From Neobacillus driksii (GTDB lineage Bacteria > Bacillota > Bacilli > Bacillales > Cytobacillaceae), in assembly GCF_013409995.1 (NCBI RefSeq), contig NZ_JACCBX010000002.1:39827-103826 (forward strand): DNA of 64,000 nt. Reading direction: 5' to 3'. A program made the translations under genes and the position numbers. This document shows, piece by piece, positions 52,511 to 62,313 of the stretch; the first letter of the stretch is position 1; each line of letters starts with the position of its first letter. The notes under the pieces are model-generated. The model saw nothing but the letters and a program-made list of their open reading frames with translations. It did not search any database and had not been told where the DNA came from.

Positions 52511-55222
52511 ATGGTGAAAAATGATGTATTTAATGCACGCACTGCCTTCGAAGTGAACGGTAAACGTTATCACTATTACCGCTTAAGTGCACTTGAAGAA
52601 GCTGGTCTTGGCAACGTTACTAAATTGCCATATTCCGTAAAAGTATTACTTGAATCTGTGCTTCGTCAATACGATGGCCGTGTCATCGCAAAGGAGCACG
52701 TTGAAAACTTAGCTAAATGGGGAACAGATGAGCTAAAAGAAGTGGACGTTCCATTCAAGCCATCTCGCGTAATTCTACAAGACTTTACTGGTGTTCCTGC
52801 AGTAGTTGACCTTGCTTCTCTTCGTAAAGCAATGGCAGACCTTGGGGGCAACCCAGATAAGATTAATCCAGAAAAAACAGTTGACCTTGTTATCGACCAC
52901 TCTGTACAGGTAGACGCTTACGGCTCTGCTGACTCTTTACGTGTTAACATGGATTATGAATTTGAACGTAATGCTGAGCGTTACCAGTTCCTAAGCTGGG
53001 CTCAAAAATCATTCAACAACTATCGTGCTGTTCCACCAGCAACTGGTATCGTACACCAAGTTAACCTTGAGTACTTAGCAGATGTGGTACACGTAGCTGA
53101 GACAGCTGACGGTGAATTAGAAGCATATCCAGATACATTAGTTGGTACTGACTCCCACACTACTATGATCAATGGTATTGGTGTTTTAGGTTGGGGTGTT
53201 GGTGGTATTGAGGCAGAAGCAGGAATGCTTGGACAGCCTTCTTATTTCCCAGTTCCAGAAGTTGTCGGTGTTAAATTAACTGGCGAGCTTCCAAATGGTG
53301 CAACTGCCACTGACTTAGCATTAAAAGTAACGCAAGTGCTTCGCAGCCACGGTGTGGTTGGTAAGTTTGTTGAGTTCTTCGGTCCTGGGGTATCTGTACT
53401 TCCATTAGCAGACCGTGCAACAATCGCTAACATGGCTCCAGAATATGGTGCAACATGTGGTTTCTTCCCAATCGATGGAGAATCATTAGAGTATATGCGC
53501 TTAACTGGCCGTGAAGAAAGCCATATCCAAGTAGTAGAAGAGTACTGCAAAGCAAATAGCCTTTTCTTCGATCCATCATTTGAACCAGTTTACACTGATG
53601 TGATTGAAATTGACCTTTCTGTAATTGAGGCAAATCTTTCTGGTCCGAAGCGTCCACAAGATTTAATTCCACTTTCAAAAATGAAAGAAGAATTTGTTAA
53701 GGCTGTTTCAGCACCACAAGGAAACCAAGGCTTCGGCTTACAAGCAGATGAGCTTGAAAAGTCTGCTGTCGTAAACTTCCAAAATGGAGACGAAACAACG
53801 ATTAAAACTGGTGCAGTAGCTATCGCTTCTATCACTAGCTGTACAAATACATCTAACCCTTACGTTCTAGTTGGGGCAGGTCTTGTTGCAAAAAAAGCTG
53901 TTGAACTTGGAATGGAAGTTCCGAAGTTTGTTAAAACTTCTTTAGCACCAGGTTCAAAGGTTGTTACTGGATACCTACGTGATTCCGGACTACTTCCTTA
54001 CCTAGAAGAAATCGGCTTCAACCTTGTTGGATACGGATGTACAACTTGTATCGGTAACTCCGGTCCATTAAAAGAAGAAATTGAAAAAACAATCGCTGAA
54101 AACGATCTTTTAGTTACATCTGTTCTTTCAGGTAACCGTAACTTTGAAGGACGTATTCACCCGCTTGTAAAAGGTAACTACCTAGCTTCACCACCACTAG
54201 TTGTCGCTTATGCATTAGCTGGAACTGTGAACATTGATTTCGCTTCTGAAGCAATTGGTAAAGACAAAGACGGAAACGATGTATTCTTCAAGGATATTTG
54301 GCCATCAACTGCTGAAGTAAATGATGTAGTTAAACGTACTGTAACTCCTGAATTATTCCGCAGAGAATATGCGAATGTGTTCGGAGACAACGAGCGTTGG
54401 AACGAAATCCAAACAAGCAATGAGCCATTATATACTTGGGATGAAGATTCCACTTATATTGCAAACCCACCATTCTTTGAAGGCTTATCACCTGAGCCAG
54501 GTACAGTTGAACCATTAACTGGACTTCGTGTGGTAGGTAAGTTTGGGGATTCAGTAACAACTGACCATATCTCTCCTGCAGGTGCTATTGGTAAGAATAC
54601 ACCAGCTGGTAAGTATTTATTAGAAAAAGGTGTTCAGCCTCGTGACTTCAACTCTTATGGTTCTCGCCGTGGTAACCACGAAGTTATGATGCGTGGAACA
54701 TTTGCAAACATTCGTATCCGTAACCAAATCGCACCTGGCACAGAAGGCGGCGTCACAACTTACTGGCCAACTGGTGAAGTTACATCTATCTACGATGCTT
54801 GCATGAAGTACAAAGAAAACGGCACAGGACTTGTTGTTCTTGCTGGCAAAGACTACGGAATGGGTTCTTCACGTGACTGGGCTGCTAAAGGTACAAACCT
54901 TTTAGGCATTAAGACAGTTATTGCTGAAAGCTTTGAGCGTATTCACCGTTCTAACCTTGTGTTAATGGGCGTGCTTCCTCTTCAATTTAAAGATGGCGAA
55001 AGCGCTGAAACACTTGGTTTAACTGGTAAAGAAACGATCGATGTACAAGTGGATGAAAACGTAAGACCACGTGATCTTCTAAAAGTTACAGCTACTGATG
55101 AAGCTGGAAACAAGAAGGAATTTGAAGTACTTGTTCGCTTCGATTCTGAAGTTGAAATTGATTACTACCGTCATGGCGGTATCCTTCCAATGGTACTTCG
55201 CGAAAAATTACAAGAAGCATAA
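52511..55222 (+). CDS. citB: Aconitate hydratase
   Basis: A 903-residue aconitase of the AcnA/IRP1 type that interconverts citrate and isocitrate in the TCA cycle. The [4Fe-4S] ligands are the Cys in [11 protein letters not shown] and the two in [32 protein letters not shown] and the swivel-domain [15 protein letters not shown] are present. GAGGGGG box before ATG. Codon choice is strongly biased, as expected for a highly expressed gene. In Bacillus the apo form can bind RNA. Confidence 0.97.
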   Translation: MVKNDVFNARTAFEVNGKRYHYYRLSALEEAGLGNVTKLPYSVKVLLESVLRQYDGRVIAKEHVENLAKWGTDELKEVDVPFKPSRVILQDFTGVPAVVDLASLRKAMADLGGNPDKINPEKTVDLVIDHSVQVDAYGSADSLRVNMDYEFERNAERYQFLSWAQKSFNNYRAVPPATGIVHQVNLEYLADVVHVAETADGELEAYPDTLVGTDSHTTMINGIGVLGWGVGGIEAEAGMLGQPSYFPVPEVVGVKLTGELPNGATATDLALKVTQVLRSHGVVGKFVEFFGPGVSVLPLADRATIANMAPEYGATCGFFPIDGESLEYMRLTGREESHIQVVEEYCKANSLFFDPSFEPVYTDVIEIDLSVIEANLSGPKRPQDLIPLSKMKEEFVKAVSAPQGNQGFGLQADELEKSAVVNFQNGDETTIKTGAVAIASITSCTNTSNPYVLVGAGLVAKKAVELGMEVPKFVKTSLAPGSKVVTGYLRDSGLLPYLEEIGFNLVGYGCTTCIGNSGPLKEEIEKTIAENDLLVTSVLSGNRNFEGRIHPLVKGNYLASPPLVVAYALAGTVNIDFASEAIGKDKDGNDVFFKDIWPSTAEVNDVVKRTVTPELFRREYANVFGDNERWNEIQTSNEPLYTWDEDSTYIANPPFFEGLSPEPGTVEPLTGLRVVGKFGDSVTTDHISPAGAIGKNTPAGKYLLEKGVQPRDFNSYGSRRGNHEVMMRGTFANIRIRNQIAPGTEGGVTTYWPTGEVTSIYDACMKYKENGTGLVVLAGKDYGMGSSRDWAAKGTNLLGIKTVIAESFERIHRSNLVLMGVLPLQFKDGESAETLGLTGKETIDVQVDENVRPRDLLKVTATDEAGNKKEFEVLVRFDSEVEIDYYRHGGILPMVLREKLQEA

Positions 55223-55226
55223 TACT

Positions 55227-55262
55227 AAAAACCACCATGCAGCCTTTGCATGGTGGTTTTTT
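55227..55262 (+). terminator. Terminator of citB
   Basis: Perfect 14-bp stem ending ACCACCATGCA / TGCATGGTGGT, loop GCCTTT, then six T. Confidence 0.92.
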
Positions 55263-55329
55263 CAGAGTAATAACATATATTTTAGAGAAAAATATACTAT
55301 TTACTTGTAGAGCGAAGGGTGCGATGTAG

Positions 55330-55695
55330 ATGGATTTTTCAAAAATCGCTGAAGATAAAATTAAGGAAGCCATAAAGAAAAATGAGTTTGAAAATCTTCC
55401 TGGTATGGGGCAGCCACTGGAAATAAAGGATAATTTCCCCGGAATGTCTGATGAATGGAAAATGGCATACCGAGTGTTAAATAATGCAGGCTATTCACCT
55501 GAGGATATTAAAAAAGAAATCTTTAGGATGGAAGAATTGCTAGAAGGAGCAGTGGACGAAGAACAGAAAGAACGTCTTCAGGCAAAGATTATGAAAAAAA
55601 GGTTGGAAATGGAAAGATTACTTGAAAAAAGAGGAACAGCGACAAATTCTCGTTTTGGGAGCTATGCAGATAAAATTTTTAAAAAATTAAAATAG
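55330..55695 (+). CDS. DUF1992 / DnaJ-homologue-domain protein
   Basis: A 121-residue protein with the DUF1992 signature: AEDKIKEAIKKNEFENLPGMGQPL near the start, then a charged helical C-terminal half. The family is named for similarity to part of a human DnaJ homologue and has no known activity. No J domain (HPD) is present. Confidence 0.85.
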   Translation: MDFSKIAEDKIKEAIKKNEFENLPGMGQPLEIKDNFPGMSDEWKMAYRVLNNAGYSPEDIKKEIFRMEELLEGAVDEEQKERLQAKIMKKRLEMERLLEKRGTATNSRFGSYADKIFKKLK

Positions 55696-55722
55696 GTGCT
55701 CATTTAGAAAAGAGAGAATAAC

Positions 55723-56688
55723 ATGATTACTGATTTTATTTTACGTTTATATGGCTATACGGAAGGTAAGATCGTACCAATTAATGACGGCTTTCATAAT
55801 ACTGTTTATTCCCATGGTAATCTCATTTTTAGAGTTTCGCCTTCCAACAGACGAAAGCAAGTTGATATTATGAATGAATTGGCATTTATAAAGGGGTTAT
55901 GGGAGAATGGGGTGCCAGTATCTTTACCTGTGAAATCTCTGAATAAGAAGTTAATAGAACCCATTAGCAGCAACCATTTTGTCGTGGCATTTGAGAAAGC
56001 AAAAGGAACATCCATTGATGTTACCAAGACTGAAGTGTGGAACGATGACCTATTTTATCGATGGGGAAATATAATGGGGAGGATGCATAGTGCTGGAAAA
56101 AAAATAAAAATAGATCGTCCCATTTGGACTGTGCAAGAACCGGATTTATTAAAGCTATTCCCGAAAATCACTTCAGAAACAATAGCAGAAAAGTACAAAC
56201 AACTATTAATGCAGTTAGCAATGTTCCCGCTAACTCCTGACCTATTCGGCCTTATACATAATGATTTTCATCAAGGTAATATGTTTGTCAATGAAACACG
56301 GCTGACAGTTTTTGATTTTGATGATTGTGCTTACCATTGGTTGGCATATGATTTAGCAACTTCATTTTATCATGCCTATTGGCAAGCTTCCTCGTTTACA
56401 CCGGAACACACCCAATTTAGCAGCGAATTCTGGATGCATTTTTTACGTGGTTATCAACAGGAACACACTCTTAGCAAAGAACTTATTCTACAAATTCCTA
56501 TATTTTTAAAAATCAGAGAGATCTTTTTATATACATTATTTTTGGAAATGTGGGATTGGGGTCATTTACAGGATTGGCAGTCGTATACTCTTTCTAATTT
56601 AAAAAATAATATTGAGAGTGGGAAGCCTTATTCCAATGTTAATTTCACGGAAATCATTGACAATTTCGGTTTAGGTACAATAAAATAA
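55723..56688 (+). CDS. Aminoglycoside phosphotransferase-fold protein
   Basis: A 321-residue APH/choline-kinase-like protein. Brenner motif HNDFHQGNMFV (catalytic Asp near 184) and metal-binding VFDFDDCAYHWLAYDLA are clear. Similar Bacillus proteins phosphorylate small amines or spore-coat precursors (CotS family) as well as drugs. Resistance is possible because it precedes an ABC-F gene, but this is not shown. A 27-base gap after the DUF1992 gene suggests a shared transcript. Confidence 0.85.
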   Translation: MITDFILRLYGYTEGKIVPINDGFHNTVYSHGNLIFRVSPSNRRKQVDIMNELAFIKGLWENGVPVSLPVKSLNKKLIEPISSNHFVVAFEKAKGTSIDVTKTEVWNDDLFYRWGNIMGRMHSAGKKIKIDRPIWTVQEPDLLKLFPKITSETIAEKYKQLLMQLAMFPLTPDLFGLIHNDFHQGNMFVNETRLTVFDFDDCAYHWLAYDLATSFYHAYWQASSFTPEHTQFSSEFWMHFLRGYQQEHTLSKELILQIPIFLKIREIFLYTLFLEMWDWGHLQDWQSYTLSNLKNNIESGKPYSNVNFTEIIDNFGLGTIK

Positions 56689-56768
56689 ATATAACAAACG
56701 TAAAGGAATGGTAAAGAGGAATGAAGTTATAATCTTATTTTTCAGACATTTATTCGAATAGCGAAAAA

Positions 56769-56894
56769 ATGGTGAACCTGAAGAATAGGATTAGTCTATC
56801 CTTTTTAAGTCCTGAACGTTTATATTTCAATGAAAACATCGTTAACAATGCCTATTTAGGCTTATTAACGTATGCTTTTGTATGGATTGCATAA
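56769..56894 (+). CDS. Possible 41-codon leader ORF of the ABC-F gene
   Basis: ATG 56769 opens a 41-codon frame ending TAA 56892-56894, 14 bases before the attenuator hairpin. It has no clear ribosome binding site. Another ATG at 56872 opens a frame that runs through the hairpin into the main gene. Either could act as a leader peptide; both are uncertain. Confidence 0.3.
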   Translation: MVNLKNRISLSFLSPERLYFNENIVNNAYLGLLTYAFVWIA

Positions 56895-56908
56895 ACGACA
56901 TGACTCAA

Positions 56909-56943
56909 AACTCTCTTCAGGTTCCATCGAAGGGAGTTTTTTT
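56909..56943 (+). promoter_or_regulatory. Attenuator hairpin directly before the ABC-F start
   Basis: AACTCTCTTC (56909-56918) pairs with GAAGGGAGTT (56929-56938), followed by a T run that ends at the base before ATG 56944. The only ribosome binding site, GGGAG (56932-56936), is inside the 3' arm. The structure could therefore stop transcription and also hide the translation start. Upstream GTTAA.../...TTAAC pairing (56840-56868) is a candidate alternative fold. Confidence 0.7.
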
Positions 56944-58644
56944 ATGAACAACAATCATTTATCTGTTATAAAAGTAACTGGAATAGAAATGAACTTTAAT
57001 CTGAGGAAAATCTTAGATAATATATCATTTGATATTAAAAATGGCGAAAGAATTGGTCTCGTAGGGTATAACGGCACCGGGAAAACAACATTGGCCAATA
57101 TCCTTACTGGTAAAATCACACCTGATAAGGGATTCGTAGAAAAATCCACTGAATTAAAGATTGGTTACCTTACACAATCAATCGATTATGAAGGGAATGA
57201 ATTATTTTCATTGGAGGGAGACCTATTGCAGCACTCAAGTAAGTTAGGTCTGAAAAAGGTCTCTGCATGGGAAGAGAAGCGTTTAAACCATTTAAGCGGC
57301 GGCGAGAAGTTGAAACTCGCATTATCCAACGTGTGGGCTTCCAAGCCAGGATTCTTGATTCTCGATGAGCCAACGAACCACTTAGATTTTAAAGGGATAG
57401 AATGGTTGATTGAAGAGCTTGAGAAATTTAAGGGTCCGGTATTGATCATATCTCACGACCGTCATTTCTTAGATAAAACGGTGACACGTATTTTTGAAAT
57501 AGAGAATACAAAGATGAATTTCTACAATGGAAACTATAGTGATTATCAGAAGGAAAAGCAGCACCGACTCGAAACCCATATGCACCATTATGAGGTGCAG
57601 CAGCGTAAAAAAGAAGAAATCGAAATGCAAATGGAGCAATTATCGTCATGGTCAGAGAAGGCTCACAGAACATCAACAAAACAAGGCAGAGATTATGGAA
57701 ATAAAGAATATCACCGAGTTAAGGCGAAGAAACGTGATGCTCAAGTGAAATCCAAAATGAAACGTCTTCAAAGCGAGCTAGAAAAGAACAAGGTCGACAA
57801 ACCTCTAGAGGAGACAAAAGTCAGATTTCAGTTTGATACAAAAGGGAATAGAGGAAAGAGGATTATTGAGGCAAAGAATTTAACGAAGTCCTTTGAAGAG
57901 AAACCCCTTTTTAGCGAATGTCACTTTTATATCAATCATGGAGAACGTATTGGCTTATTAGGAGAAAATGGCTGCGGTAAAACCACCTTAATTAAAATGA
58001 TCCTTGGTGAAACAGCGTGTACTGGCGGCGACCTTTGGAAAAGTGATTCATTAAAGATTGCTTACTTAAGTCAGGATGTTGACAATTTACCAGCTGAGAA
58101 AACGGCTTTAGAGGCATTAGGCTTTACGGACCGAGAAAACATTCTTAAGGCGAGAACATTGTTTGCGAATCTGGGATTAAAAGAACAGTTTATTACCAAG
58201 CCTATTAAGACACTGAGCCTTGGAGAGAGAACAAGGGTAAAGTTAGTTGACATGCTAATGAAGGAATATGATGTTCTGATCTTGGATGAACCGACTAATC
58301 ACCTCGATTTGCCTAGCAGGGAACAGCTTGAAAAAACACTTAATGAATTCGCTGGAACGATTATAACCGTTTCGCACGATTACTATTTTTTAAATAAGCT
58401 TTGCGATAAACTCCTTGTATTTGATAATCAGAGGATAAAGCGTATAGAAATGAAGACAGAAGATTACTTTAATAAAAGCAGCAGGGCTGAACCAACTGAT
58501 AGTAAAGAAACTTTAATGATAATCGAAAATAGAATTGCTACGATTTTGGGTGAATTATCACTAATAGACCCAAAAAGTCCTAAATACGTGGAATTAGACA
58601 ATGAATTTAATGAACTCTTGAAGCAAAAAAGAAAATTAATGTAA
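56944..58644 (+). CDS. ABC-F ATPase, antibiotic-resistance ribosomal protection type
   Basis: A 566-residue protein with two ABC domains and no membrane part. Domain 1: Walker A GYNGTGKTT, signature LSGGEKLKLAL, Walker B LILDEPTNHLD. Domain 2: GENGCGKTT, LSLGERTRVKL, LILDEPTNHLD. The long charged inter-domain linker (about residues 195-300) reaches the ribosomal peptidyl-transferase centre in this family, and a C-terminal extension is present. Length and the upstream attenuator resemble VmlR, Vga and Lsa proteins that dislodge lincosamides, streptogramins A and pleuromutilins. Drug range cannot be predicted. ATG 56944 aligns with family starts. Confidence 0.85.
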   Translation: MNNNHLSVIKVTGIEMNFNLRKILDNISFDIKNGERIGLVGYNGTGKTTLANILTGKITPDKGFVEKSTELKIGYLTQSIDYEGNELFSLEGDLLQHSSKLGLKKVSAWEEKRLNHLSGGEKLKLALSNVWASKPGFLILDEPTNHLDFKGIEWLIEELEKFKGPVLIISHDRHFLDKTVTRIFEIENTKMNFYNGNYSDYQKEKQHRLETHMHHYEVQQRKKEEIEMQMEQLSSWSEKAHRTSTKQGRDYGNKEYHRVKAKKRDAQVKSKMKRLQSELEKNKVDKPLEETKVRFQFDTKGNRGKRIIEAKNLTKSFEEKPLFSECHFYINHGERIGLLGENGCGKTTLIKMILGETACTGGDLWKSDSLKIAYLSQDVDNLPAEKTALEALGFTDRENILKARTLFANLGLKEQFITKPIKTLSLGERTRVKLVDMLMKEYDVLILDEPTNHLDLPSREQLEKTLNEFAGTIITVSHDYYFLNKLCDKLLVFDNQRIKRIEMKTEDYFNKSSRAEPTDSKETLMIIENRIATILGELSLIDPKSPKYVELDNEFNELLKQKRKLM

Positions 58645-58655
58645 ATCCACATTAA

Positions 58656-58683
58656 ATAGCCCCTCGTTCATGAGGGGCTATTC
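58656..58683 (+). terminator. Terminator of the ABC-F gene
   Basis: ATAGCCCCTC / GAGGGGCTAT stem with loop GTTCAT and short T-rich tail. Confidence 0.8.
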
Positions 58684-58758
58684 TATTGATCGGCGGTAAT
58701 TGAATTATTATCCGCGTTAAATCCTATATACAGTGTTAATTAAATTATATCCGCGAAA

Positions 58759-59799
58759 TCATTTACTCGTTTGTTGAAACCACAATTCAAGCAGCTTTTT
58801 TTCACGATCAGCACTCATTCCAGATTTCCATTCATCGGAAGCTAAATTACGCTGCTTTTCCCATTCATAAATTTCCGTTAGACTCTCCTCTAAAGGCCTA
58901 AAGGTAAGTCCGCTCGCAATGGCTTTATCAATATTAACGGTAAAAGCACCTCTCCATGGATCCTTAAGCGCTGGCTCCAAAGGAAACTCTTCCGGCACCC
59001 AAAGCGGCATTTCCGTCCACGGCGCAACCTTATTCTCAAGAAGAAATTTTTCTGAAGCCCACACGATTTCTGATTCGGTGCCTGTTACCTTCATACAAGC
59101 TGCAAGAAACTCTTTCATTGTAAGTGTATAGTCTGGTCCAGTAGCATTAAAAGTTCCCGCTGTTTGATTAGCCATCATTGACAAGATCCAATGTGCCAGG
59201 TCTTTATTGTCAATCATCTGCACAGGTCTGTTAGGATTTCCTGGCGCTAAAATCTTACCTCCATCAGCAATTCTATGTATCCAATAGGGAATGCGGTCAG
59301 TATAGTCGTTAGGTCCGATTAATTGGCCTGCACGTATATTTACAACACGACCAGGCATAGCTGTCTCAGCCACCACTTCACATAATGCTTTAAATTGTCC
59401 ATAATACTCATATATATTGCTATCTTTAGCAAGTTCATTTGCTTTGTCTAATGACATGTCGTAAACAGGATATGATTCATCAAAATTTTCCTGGACCCAA
59501 TCTTTGTAAACAGAAATGCTCGAAATAAAGGTGTAATGCTTTACCCGATCTTTTAGCACTTCGGTGGACTTTAAGACCGAAGAAGGGATAAATCCACTTG
59601 TATCTAATACAGCATCCCAATACCGATTCGTTAGTTTACTTAAATCATTAAAACGATCACCAGTAATAATCTCAACATCTTTAAACCCTTCATTTTGATT
59701 TCCCCGATTAAAAATAGTTACCTCATGGTTTTGCCTCTGTGCTTCCTCAACAAATGTTCTGCCTAGAAAGCGGCTTCCTCCTAAAACAAGAATCTTCAT
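58759..59799 (-). CDS. NAD-dependent epimerase/reductase (extended SDR)
   Basis: A 346-residue Rossmann protein: MKILVLGGSRFLGRTFVEEA at the start, FISSISVYKDW and a YxxxK-like YEYYGQFKALCE segment. The atypical GGSRFLG nucleotide loop and size match proteins annotated as reductases or chloroplast CSP41-like SDRs in Bacillus. Substrate unknown. Start ATG 59799 has an AGGAGTTGG box. Confidence 0.82.
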   Translation of the reverse strand: MKILVLGGSRFLGRTFVEEAQRQNHEVTIFNRGNQNEGFKDVEIITGDRFNDLSKLTNRYWDAVLDTSGFIPSSVLKSTEVLKDRVKHYTFISSISVYKDWVQENFDESYPVYDMSLDKANELAKDSNIYEYYGQFKALCEVVAETAMPGRVVNIRAGQLIGPNDYTDRIPYWIHRIADGGKILAPGNPNRPVQMIDNKDLAHWILSMMANQTAGTFNATGPDYTLTMKEFLAACMKVTGTESEIVWASEKFLLENKVAPWTEMPLWVPEEFPLEPALKDPWRGAFTVNIDKAIASGLTFRPLEESLTEIYEWEKQRNLASDEWKSGMSADREKKLLELWFQQTSK

Positions 59800-59943
59800 T
59801 TTCCCAACTCCTCTCCGTAGATCTATCTTAACAAATTTTCATAAGATTACGTTAATTTTAACATTGTATAAAACTCTAATATCAAACAGGAGAAGGGTAT
59901 ACTACTAGATAAAATGGATTCCTAATTGAAAGCAGGGTTTAGG

Positions 59944-60732
59944 ATGATTATCGAGATTAAATATAAAAAACTAATGTGTGATATCGGAAAACGAGTGTAT
60001 GAAAAAGGATTCGTTGCTGCCAATGTTGGAAATATCTCTGTCCGCATTGATGATAATGAATTCTTAATTACTCCGACCAATGTAAGCAAGGGAAAACTGA
60101 CCCCTGAAATGATTATAAAAGTAGATGGGGCAGGAAATGTCATTGAAGGTGATTTTACACCTACCACGGAAATGAAAATGCACCTCCTTGTATATCACGA
60201 ACGTCCAGATGTACATGCCGTTTTACATGTTCATCCTCCATATGCAACAGCCTTTGCAATTGCTGGGATTCCCCTAAATCAAGCCATTATGCCTGAAGCA
60301 GTTGTTTCCCTGGGAACGATTCCACTCGCAGAATACGGAACACCTTCAACAGATGAGGTTCCTAAAGCAATCAAAACACATGTCTACGATCATCAAGGTG
60401 TGTTATTAGAAAACCACGGCGCCTTAACATGGGGGAAGAATTTAGAACAGGCATATTATTTAATGGAATCATTAGAGTTTACTGCAAAAATAAATTGGAT
60501 ATCCAGGCAACTCAAAGGGGACCGCGAACTTTCAAAAGAGAATGTGGCAAAACTCATCGATATTAAAGCGATGAGGGGACTAGAAGGAATCTCACCATTA
60601 GGGGTTGATGTACCTGAAGGCACGCAGGCAAAGAAAGTAACCGCGGTGAATGAACAGACTTTATCTGATCGGGATATTGATTTAATTGCAGACCGGGTGA
60701 CAACCAGTGTCCTTAACGCCTTAAAAAAGTAA
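59944..60732 (+). CDS. Class II aldolase/adducin-family protein
   Basis: A 262-residue class II aldolase-like protein. Zinc ligands HVHPPYATAF (two His) and the later His in LLENHGALTWG are present, with Glu in FTPTTEMKMH as the catalytic-type residue. Relatives are fuculose- and rhamnulose-1-phosphate aldolases and 5-methylthioribulose-phosphate enzymes. A C-terminal amphipathic helix (SDRDIDLIADRVTTSVLNAL) follows a linker. ATG 59944 is chosen; TTG 59926 is in frame. The sugar substrate is unknown and no partner kinase is adjacent. Confidence 0.85.
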   Translation: MIIEIKYKKLMCDIGKRVYEKGFVAANVGNISVRIDDNEFLITPTNVSKGKLTPEMIIKVDGAGNVIEGDFTPTTEMKMHLLVYHERPDVHAVLHVHPPYATAFAIAGIPLNQAIMPEAVVSLGTIPLAEYGTPSTDEVPKAIKTHVYDHQGVLLENHGALTWGKNLEQAYYLMESLEFTAKINWISRQLKGDRELSKENVAKLIDIKAMRGLEGISPLGVDVPEGTQAKKVTAVNEQTLSDRDIDLIADRVTTSVLNALKK

Positions 60733-60869
60733 CTTTATTTGCTTTTCTAGAATACTTTTACTAAACTATTTTTAAACTGTCACATATTTGGCATATACAA
60801 TCTGTATTTCAACTTACTTTATAGTGTAAAATCGATGTAGCATATTATTGAATCAAGGGGGTTCGGGGT

Positions 60870-61403
60870 ATGGTGAAGAAAGTCATTGCTACTGTTGTGC
60901 TAATAGCCTTACTTGGAGTTGCGATCGTGCAGGCTATGGATAAAAAGGCTGAACCCGAAAATGTAGTCCAAGAAGCAGCTAACATGGGCGGATTAAAGGT
61001 TGGGGCAAAGGCTCCAGATTTTGAACTTAAAACATTAGCCGGCGATACCGTTAAACTTTCCGATTTTAAAGGAAAGAAAGTTATGCTCAATTTCTGGGCA
61101 ACTTGGTGCCCGCCATGCAAAGCAGAAATGCCAGCCATGGAGGAGTTTCATAAAGAAGCTGGGAATGATGTTGTTATTCTAGCCGTAAACATTGACCCAC
61201 ATTTAGATGTAAAAGCTTTTGTTGATGAAAATGGAATTACTTTTCCGATTCCGTTAGACGCGGAAGACACAGTAAATGAAACGTATCAAGTTCTATCGAT
61301 TCCAACAACGTATTTCATTGATACAAAAGGGAATATCGGAAACAAATATATTGGCGCGATGAATCTTGACGCAATGAAACAGTATGCAAAGGAACTGAAG
61401 TAG
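60870..61403 (+). CDS. yneN: ResA/TlpA-like membrane-anchored thioredoxin (YneN-like)
   Basis: A 177-residue extracytoplasmic thiol-disulfide protein with one N-terminal anchor (VIATVVLIALLGVAIVQAM) and redox motif WCPPC in LNFWATWCPPCKAEMP near residue 84. The cis-Pro segment is SIPTTYFID. Its place between citB and sspN corresponds to YneN of B. subtilis. GGGGTTCGGGG-type box before ATG. Confidence 0.87.
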   Translation: MVKKVIATVVLIALLGVAIVQAMDKKAEPENVVQEAANMGGLKVGAKAPDFELKTLAGDTVKLSDFKGKKVMLNFWATWCPPCKAEMPAMEEFHKEAGNDVVILAVNIDPHLDVKAFVDENGITFPIPLDAEDTVNETYQVLSIPTTYFIDTKGNIGNKYIGAMNLDAMKQYAKELK

Positions 61404-61433
61404 ACAATGGATTGTGATCCATTGTCTTTTTTT
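61402..61433 (+). terminator. Terminator of the yneN-like gene
   Basis: GACAATGGAT / ATCCATTGTC stem with loop TGTG and seven T. Confidence 0.9.
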
Positions 61434-61558
61434 ATTACAGTTTAGCCCTTTAATGCTTTATCGTAGACTTTTCTTTATAATTTTCAAAAAGTTGTAATAA
61501 TTGCAACCGTTTCCGGGCATAATAACTGTTAGAATAGGTCATAAGGAAGGTGATATTT

Positions 61559-61690
61559 ATGAGAAAGCCTAGAAAACGTTCTTTTGCAGAACTTGTATCC
61601 GAAAATAAAAGTCAACTTTTGAAAGATAGAGCTGCGATGGAAAAAATTGAAATGCGTTTAGAAGAAAAGCGCCTTGGTAAAGCAGAATAA
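61559..61690 (+). CDS. FbpB-family small basic protein
   Basis: A 43-residue basic helical protein, RKRSFAELVSENKSQLLKDR followed by MEKIEMRLEEKRLG. This matches FbpB-type Fur-regulated basic proteins, thought to assist the small RNA FsrA in iron sparing. AAGGAAGGTG box before ATG. No clear Fur box was seen upstream, so iron control is not demonstrated. Confidence 0.78.
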   Translation: MRKPRKRSFAELVSENKSQLLKDRAAMEKIEMRLEEKRLGKAE

Positions 61691-61758
61691 ACTCACATAG
61701 ATTACCAATCATGTTCCTCCTTTAAAACGGACAAAATGTTAAGGAGGAGGGATATTAC

Positions 61759-61902
61759 ATGAGTAATCCAAAACATAGTCAACAGGGTTTCAGCACCGAT
61801 GAACTTGGAAATAAGTCACAGCGCTACGGTGGCAACAAAGGGAAAAAGTATCAAGATACATCTGGTAAACATGCACAAGTAATCCAAACTAAAGGTGAAT
61901 AA
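61759..61902 (+). CDS. sspN: Small acid-soluble spore protein N
   Basis: A 47-residue spore protein ending GGNKGKKYQDTSGKHAQVIQ then TKGE, the SspN signature. AAGGAGGAGGG box before ATG 61759. In B. subtilis sspN is next to tlp, as here. Confidence 0.92.
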   Translation: MSNPKHSQQGFSTDELGNKSQRYGGNKGKKYQDTSGKHAQVIQTKGE

Positions 61903-61912
61903 TCATTGGACA

Positions 61913-61946
61913 AGACCCGCAAGGCATATGCCAGCGGGTCTTTTTT
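61913..61946 (+). terminator. Terminator of sspN
   Basis: AGACCCGC / GCGGGTCT stem with a 13-base loop, then TTTTTT. Confidence 0.88.
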
Positions 61947-62029
61947 ATAGCAAATATTTTCTGTGATATTTTTTTCACTTCGAAACAAACTATATCTGTA
62001 CCACGACACCATGAAGGAGGAACCATTCC

Positions 62030-62245
62030 ATGACTTATAACAACAAACCGAAACCAGATGATCGAAGTGATAATGTAGAAAAGCTTCAATCTATGATTCA
62101 TGATACAATTGAAAACATTGAAGCAGCGGAAGAATCACTAGCATTTACCGATAGTGAAACACAGCGACAGCAAATTAAAGCAAAAAACGAAAGACGCCGT
62201 GAAAGCATTGAATCCTACCGATCAGAAATCAAGGATGAAGTTTAA
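62030..62245 (+). CDS. tlp: Small acid-soluble spore protein Tlp
   Basis: A 71-residue charged helical spore protein with the invariant block PDDRSDNVEKLQSMIHDTIENIEAAEES-like start (about residues 9-36) and KAKNERRRESIESYR. Called thioredoxin-like protein but without a redox motif. GAAGGAGGA box before ATG. Confidence 0.93.
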   Translation: MTYNNKPKPDDRSDNVEKLQSMIHDTIENIEAAEESLAFTDSETQRQQIKAKNERRRESIESYRSEIKDEV

Positions 62246-62255
62246 TTAAGAATTC

Positions 62256-62286
62256 AGGACCTGTTCATTTCGTACAGGTCCTTTTT
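62256..62286 (+). terminator. Terminator of tlp
   Basis: AGGACCTGT / (T)ACAGGTCCT stem with loop TCATTTCG and five T. Confidence 0.88.
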
Positions 62287-62313
62287 AATTGAGTTTTTAT
62301 TTAAGGCACACTG

